A stretch of 9,066 nt of DNA from an uncultured Thalassolituus sp. (lineage in GTDB: Bacteria; Pseudomonadota; Gammaproteobacteria; Pseudomonadales; Oceanobacteraceae): the NCBI GenBank assembly GCA_913054055.1, contig CAJXIT010000132.1:1-9066 (forward strand). The letters are read 5' to 3'. This document shows, piece after piece, positions 6,254 to 9,066 of the stretch (its first letter is position 1; every line of letters begins with the position of its first letter). A program made the position numbers and the translations under genes. The notes beneath the pieces were generated by a model. The model saw only the letters and a list, made by a program, of their open reading frames with translations, was not told where the DNA came from and did no database searches.

Positions 6254-7051
6254 TTAATGAGGCACGTCACTAGCCCCCGCGGCGGCTACCTGACCACCAT
6301 CCAGCACGAGGGTATTGCCTGTCATCCACGCGGTAGCACGAGATGACAAGTAAATCGCAGCGCCTGCTGCATCTTTGGCATCCCCCATACGGCCACGGGG
6401 CAAACCTGCGGTTAATTCATTTTTTACTTCTTCGTTATTGGCTAAAAAAGCGGTCATGTTGCTTGGGAAAAACCCTGGGGCAATGGCGTTTACATTGATA
6501 TTGTCTGATGCCAAATCCACCGCCAAGTGCTTGGTTAAATGAATCACCGCCGCTTTACTGGATGAATACGAATAGGTTTGCATGCCGGGGTGGGTTAAAC
6601 CATTGATAGAGGCTATGTTAATGACCCGGGCAGGGTCGTCATAACTGGCTGCATTTTTTAACAGTGGTGCCATTTGCTGGGTTAAAAAGAATAAGGCTTT
6701 AACATTTAAGTCCATCACCTTGTCCCAAGCCGCTTCTGTGAATTCTTCAAAAGGCGCGCCCCAAGATGCCCCGGCATTGTTAATCAACACATCGATTTTA
6801 TCTTCGCGTTTTTTCAATTCATCAGCAAACGCCACCACCCCTTCATGGGAGGACAAATCGGAACGAATGGCCGTACAGCTTCCTAATTCACCCAGAGCCT
6901 GCTCAGCCGCTTGCAGCTCGGCTTCTTTACGGGCGGTAATATAAACTCGGGCACCATTCTCTAATAAGCCTTGTGCCATCATGGCGCCAATACCGCGGGA
7001 GCCCCCAGTAATCACAACCACTTTGCCTGCTACATCAAATAAATTTTTCAT
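6254..7051 (-). CDS. Short-chain dehydrogenase/reductase, RhlG-like
   Basis: The product is 265 residues, a classical SDR length. The cofactor motif TGGSRGIG is at 15-22, and R41 near the end of strand 2 is compatible with NADP(H). NNAG is at 91-94, and the catalytic set is N116, S148, Y162 and K166 (YSSSK). The C-terminus has the usual DGG. The stretches VITGGSRGIGAMMAQGLLE, NNAGASWGA and NVNAIAPGFFPSNMT resemble Pseudomonas RhlG, an NADPH-dependent beta-ketoacyl reductase. An acyl or ketone substrate is therefore plausible but not proven. The reading frame is open to 7180, but I place the start at 7051. The protein family begins there (MKNLFDVAGKVVVITGG), GAGAG precedes it, and the extra 43 residues have no family counterpart. 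It is divergent from the exported CxxC protein and shares its control region. Confidence 0.92.
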   Translation of the reverse strand: MKNLFDVAGKVVVITGGSRGIGAMMAQGLLENGARVYITARKEAELQAAEQALGELGSCTAIRSDLSSHEGVVAFADELKKREDKIDVLINNAGASWGAPFEEFTEAAWDKVMDLNVKALFFLTQQMAPLLKNAASYDDPARVINIASINGLTHPGMQTYSYSSSKAAVIHLTKHLAVDLASDNINVNAIAPGFFPSNMTAFLANNEEVKNELTAGLPRGRMGDAKDAAGAAIYLSSRATAWMTGNTLVLDGGQVAAAGASDVPH

Positions 7052-7066
7052 GCGGACTCTCACTTT

Positions 7067-7087
7067 ATAACGTGTCACAGACGTTAT
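7067..7087. promoter_or_regulatory. Perfect inverted repeat, possible operator in the divergent region
   Basis: ATAACGT (7067-7073) and ACGTTAT (7081-7087) are perfect inverted copies with a 7-base spacer, 21 bases in all. The site lies 16 bases upstream of the SDR ATG, where a bound repressor would block transcription from the upstream promoter candidate. The symmetry suits a homodimeric helix-turn-helix regulator. No regulator gene is in the window. Confidence 0.45.
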
Positions 7088-7095
7088 CTCAGCCA

Positions 7096-7125
7096 TATAT
7101 AGATGTACATGACGTAATAGGTCAT
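7096..7125 (-). promoter_or_regulatory. Candidate promoter for the SDR gene, overlapped by a second inverted repeat
   Basis: On the minus strand ATGACC (7125-7120) and TATATA (7101-7096) are separated by 18 bases. A second perfect inverted repeat, ATGAC-N7-GTCAT (7109-7125), overlaps the -35. A more consensus-looking TATAAA at 7069-7064 is too close to the ATG to leave a leader, so this upstream pair is preferred. Both hexamers are only moderate matches. Confidence 0.35.
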
Positions 7126-7126
7126 A

Positions 7127-7156
7127 TTGAACCTTGTATATTACTGTTAATTTTAT
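7127..7156 (+). promoter_or_regulatory. Candidate promoter for the exported CxxC protein gene
   Basis: TTGAAC (7127-7132) and TTTTAT (7151-7156) are 18 bases apart, about 54 bases before the GTG start at 7210. The -35 begins directly beside the ATGAC-N7-GTCAT repeat, so a protein bound there could affect both divergent promoters. The -10 match is mediocre. Confidence 0.35.
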
Positions 7157-7209
7157 CGTTACTATCAACCACCTATTCACTGTCTTTTTTGTATGCGAAG
7201 GATTACGCC

Positions 7210-8487
7210 GTGCTAACCACTCTCTCTAAGTTTTTCACACTCATGCTATGTTTGCTGGGTTATTCATTAAGCCATGCTTTTCAATTATCCCCTGAACAAA
7301 CCAATGGCATTTATCAGCTGACACAGCCAGAACGCAGTGCCGCCGGTCAAACTCAAAAATTGCAAATAGAGTATGGCGAAATGAATGGCCAGACGGTTTT
7401 AGTGGCAGCCAGTTGCCCTAAGTGCCCCGCAGCGGGATACCGATTATTAAAAATCGAGACAGAAGAATTAGGCCGTCCGGTTTTTTTTAATTCTGCTGGC
7501 ATTTATGTGATTGCCTATGATGCCACCACCTTTGTTTCCACCATGGCAGATGGTCAACTAGGCAAAAAGATTTGGAGCAAACTGGCGTATGCCAATGTAT
7601 ATAACAAACAAGGCACTCAAGGTATTTCATTGGATGCGGGTAAAGCATTTGTGATTGCCGAATCAAAACGATTAATGACCGGTAAAGGCATTGCCAAAGT
7701 AGAAGTCACTGGTGGCAATGGTACTTATTATCCTGCGGCCAAACATACCGTTGGCAGCAATCAATACGATCAAATAAACGTGCTGATTTATCCGAAGCAA
7801 AAAATTGTATTAACCGGTATGAATTGCCGTAATTGCAGCACCGATACCTTTAACTACCAGGGTGAATTAAGTGATGCCATCGGCAAAAATGTTTACGAAA
7901 TGGGGCACATGGGCCGCTTTCTCATCGAGCAAGATACCGGCATTTTATGGTGGACCAATTCTAAACTGGGCAAACAGCTTTGGGATAAACACAGCCACTT
8001 TAATGTACTGGCTCAAGATAAAACCTATAGCCGCAAGCTCACCATTGATGCGGCTTTACAAAGCTCTATTGATCAAGCTCTGAAACGCTACGGAGCTCAA
8101 TCAAAAGCCGCCGTAGATGCCAGATACAAACGAGAAGATGCACAACGCACGGCCAATAATAACTTGCCTAAAAAGGGATTAGCCAATCAAGCTTTAGATC
8201 AAGATGCCTTTACCGCAGCACAAGCTTGGGCAAAGGGTTATCAGTGGAAAGAAGACTTACAATACACCTACATGACCAGCCGTGACTGGAGTATTTTACG
8301 CCACCCAATTACTGGCGTTCAAACAGGCCGCCGTATATCAGGGGTGATCACCATGAAACGTAATGATGATTTGTGCAGTTACCAAGTGGCGGTGTTTGAG
8401 CAGGATTACAATGGTACTGACTACCAAAAAACCAAAATGGTAGGCGTGGTATCCGGCCAAAACAAATTGGATTGTGCCAAGCTGTAA
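7210..8487 (+). CDS. Exported protein with duplicated CxxC domain, function unknown
   Basis: I do not recognise this protein. I place the start at the GTG at 7210, not the ATG at 7072. AAGGA lies 7 bases before it, and the resulting 425-residue product begins with a clean signal peptide (VLTTLSKFFTLMLCLLGYSLSHA, cleavage near A23). Two homologous domains follow. Domain 1 (about 50-134) has C69-P-K-C72, G88 and GKKIW at 118-122. Domain 2 (about 187-272) has C206-R-N-C209, G225 and GKQLW at 254-258. In both, the first Cys lies 19 residues before the Gly and 48-49 before the G-K motif. Residues about 285-340 are polar and probably helical. A C-terminal domain (about 345-425) contains C389 and C422, a possible disulfide. 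The CxxC pairs could be redox-active or bind metal or heme-like ligands, but no family motif settles this. It is divergent from the SDR gene and followed by a hairpin. Confidence 0.85.
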   Translation: MLTTLSKFFTLMLCLLGYSLSHAFQLSPEQTNGIYQLTQPERSAAGQTQKLQIEYGEMNGQTVLVAASCPKCPAAGYRLLKIETEELGRPVFFNSAGIYVIAYDATTFVSTMADGQLGKKIWSKLAYANVYNKQGTQGISLDAGKAFVIAESKRLMTGKGIAKVEVTGGNGTYYPAAKHTVGSNQYDQINVLIYPKQKIVLTGMNCRNCSTDTFNYQGELSDAIGKNVYEMGHMGRFLIEQDTGILWWTNSKLGKQLWDKHSHFNVLAQDKTYSRKLTIDAALQSSIDQALKRYGAQSKAAVDARYKREDAQRTANNNLPKKGLANQALDQDAFTAAQAWAKGYQWKEDLQYTYMTSRDWSILRHPITGVQTGRRISGVITMKRNDDLCSYQVAVFEQDYNGTDYQKTKMVGVVSGQNKLDCAKL

Positions 8488-8499
8488 CTAAACCTCCTT

Positions 8500-8529
8500 A
8501 AGGGTTAATGCGTTCATGTATTAACCCTT
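8500..8529 (+). terminator. Hairpin after the exported CxxC protein gene
   Basis: AAGGGTTAAT (8500-8509) and ATTAACCCTT (8520-8529) form a perfect 10-bp stem with a 10-base loop, 12 bases after the stop codon. No T-run follows on the plus strand (GCAATC), so it is an atypical terminator and may act with Rho or as a 3' stabiliser. Confidence 0.5.
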
Positions 8530-8575
8530 GCAATCTATCATGGGTAAACATTTGTTCATTTAAGTCATTACTCAC

Positions 8576-8605
8576 TTTATTCTAATATTTTACCTTCGAT
8601 ATAAT
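8576..8605 (+). promoter_or_regulatory. Candidate sigma-70 promoter for the crotonase gene
   Basis: A perfect TATAAT (8600-8605) is preceded 18 bases upstream by the poor -35 TTTATT (8576-8581). The predicted transcript start near 8612 gives a leader of about 65 bases. No FadR- or PsrA-type palindrome could be recognised nearby, and the rest of the 8530-8676 gap shows nothing else I can support. Confidence 0.5.
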
Positions 8606-8676
8606 GACGCATTGAACAAGGGGGCATTTTTTACGCTATCGCCCTGCTAGTACCTAAGCAATAAAGGATCCAAACC

Positions 8677-9066
8677 ATGTCTACCATGAATTTAGAGCTA
8701 AAGGATGGTGTGCACGTTCTGACGCTCACCAATAATGAAGAAGAAAATACCTTCACTATTGACGTGTTAAATGAATACCTAGATGCGTTTAAACAAGTTG
8801 AAGAATACAAAGGCAATACCTCGCTATTGATCACGTGCGAAGACCCTAAAACATTCACAAACGGTATTAACTTAAAATGGTATATGGGCGGCATTGCCAG
8901 CCAAGAAGAAAAAGAAGCGTTTCCCGACACCATTGATAAAGTATTGGTGCAACTGGCCACACTCAACTGCCCAACTGTGGTTTGTATGAACGGTAATACT
9001 TATGCAGGTGGTGCCATTTTGGCATCCAGCGCTGACTTTAGAGTGATGCGCTCTGACCGTGGCCGT
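8677..9066 (+). CDS. Enoyl-CoA hydratase/isomerase family protein (crotonase fold), 5' part
   Basis: 130 residues are visible before the window ends with no stop. The N-terminal strand pair (MNLELKDGVHVLTLTN) and the two oxyanion-hole regions are in place: FTNGINLKWY at 60-69 and NGNTYAGGAILASSADFR at 105-122, with A110-G-G holding the acyl-CoA carbonyl. Catalytic Glu/Asp residues of hydratases or isomerases would lie near or beyond the cut, so the exact reaction cannot be decided. The FTNGINLKW segment recalls delta3-delta2-enoyl-CoA isomerases. The expected role is fatty-acid or acyl-CoA breakdown in the cytoplasm. Full members have about 230-260 residues, so roughly half is missing. AGGA lies 8 bases before the ATG, which supports this start. 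An alternative ATG lies three codons later. Confidence 0.9.
   Translation, partial: MSTMNLELKDGVHVLTLTNNEEENTFTIDVLNEYLDAFKQVEEYKGNTSLLITCEDPKTFTNGINLKWYMGGIASQEEKEAFPDTIDKVLVQLATLNCPTVVCMNGNTYAGGAILASSADFRVMRSDRGR

Noticed and set aside
7064..7069. TATAAA on the minus strand as the SDR -10 box
   Set aside because: It would place the transcript start only about 6 bases before the ATG, leaving the ribosome-binding site outside or at the edge of the leader.
8631..8966. Open reading frame of 111 residues on the minus strand
   Set aside because: It is antisense to the crotonase gene, has no recognisable domain, and is rich in Ser/Leu/Val as expected for a shadow of the coding strand.

Overview
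The window looks like a piece of a gammaproteobacterial chromosome, most likely from a marine, Oceanospirillales- or Pseudomonas-like lineage. This rests on gene content only: oligopeptidase A beside a YrdA-type gamma-carbonic anhydrase and a YheV zinc-ribbon gene (an order I recall from Pseudomonas), a RhlG-like reductase, a family 9 (heptosyltransferase-type) glycosyltransferase, and Pseudomonas-style REP sequences. Species cannot be named. The first 54 bases are not genomic. They are an Illumina P7 adapter with an 8-base index, so the window begins at an assembly or read end.

Layout, left to right. (1) Adapter, 1-54. (2) On the minus strand, a signal-peptide-bearing ATP-dependent DNA ligase of the Lig E type, cut at its last residues by the adapter junction, lies downstream of a gamma-carbonic anhydrase gene. 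(3) Divergent from these, prlC (oligopeptidase A) is followed by a 144-base REPIN-like inverted repeat and by yheV. (4) yheV converges on an AT-rich orphan lipoprotein gene on the minus strand. A minus-strand intrinsic terminator lies between them. (5) A second, unrelated REPIN-like hairpin separates the lipoprotein from a minus-strand GT9 glycosyltransferase. (6) A minus-strand short-chain dehydrogenase (RhlG-like) is divergent from an unrecognised exported protein built of two CxxC repeats plus a C-terminal domain. The shared control region holds two inverted repeats. (7) A convincing -10 box precedes a crotonase-fold (enoyl-CoA hydratase/isomerase) gene that runs off the right end.

The genes do not form one pathway. 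They are mostly single-gene units: housekeeping peptide turnover (PrlC), envelope and LPS work (GT9, lipoprotein, exported CxxC protein), lipid or acyl metabolism (SDR, crotonase) and an exported ligase. I see no defence system, prophage, CRISPR array, transposase or RNA gene. The least explained items are the duplicated CxxC protein, the two different REPIN families in 1.3 kb, and the twin inverted repeats in the SDR/CxxC control region. No intergenic stretch exceeds about 220 bases, and all the larger ones are described below.
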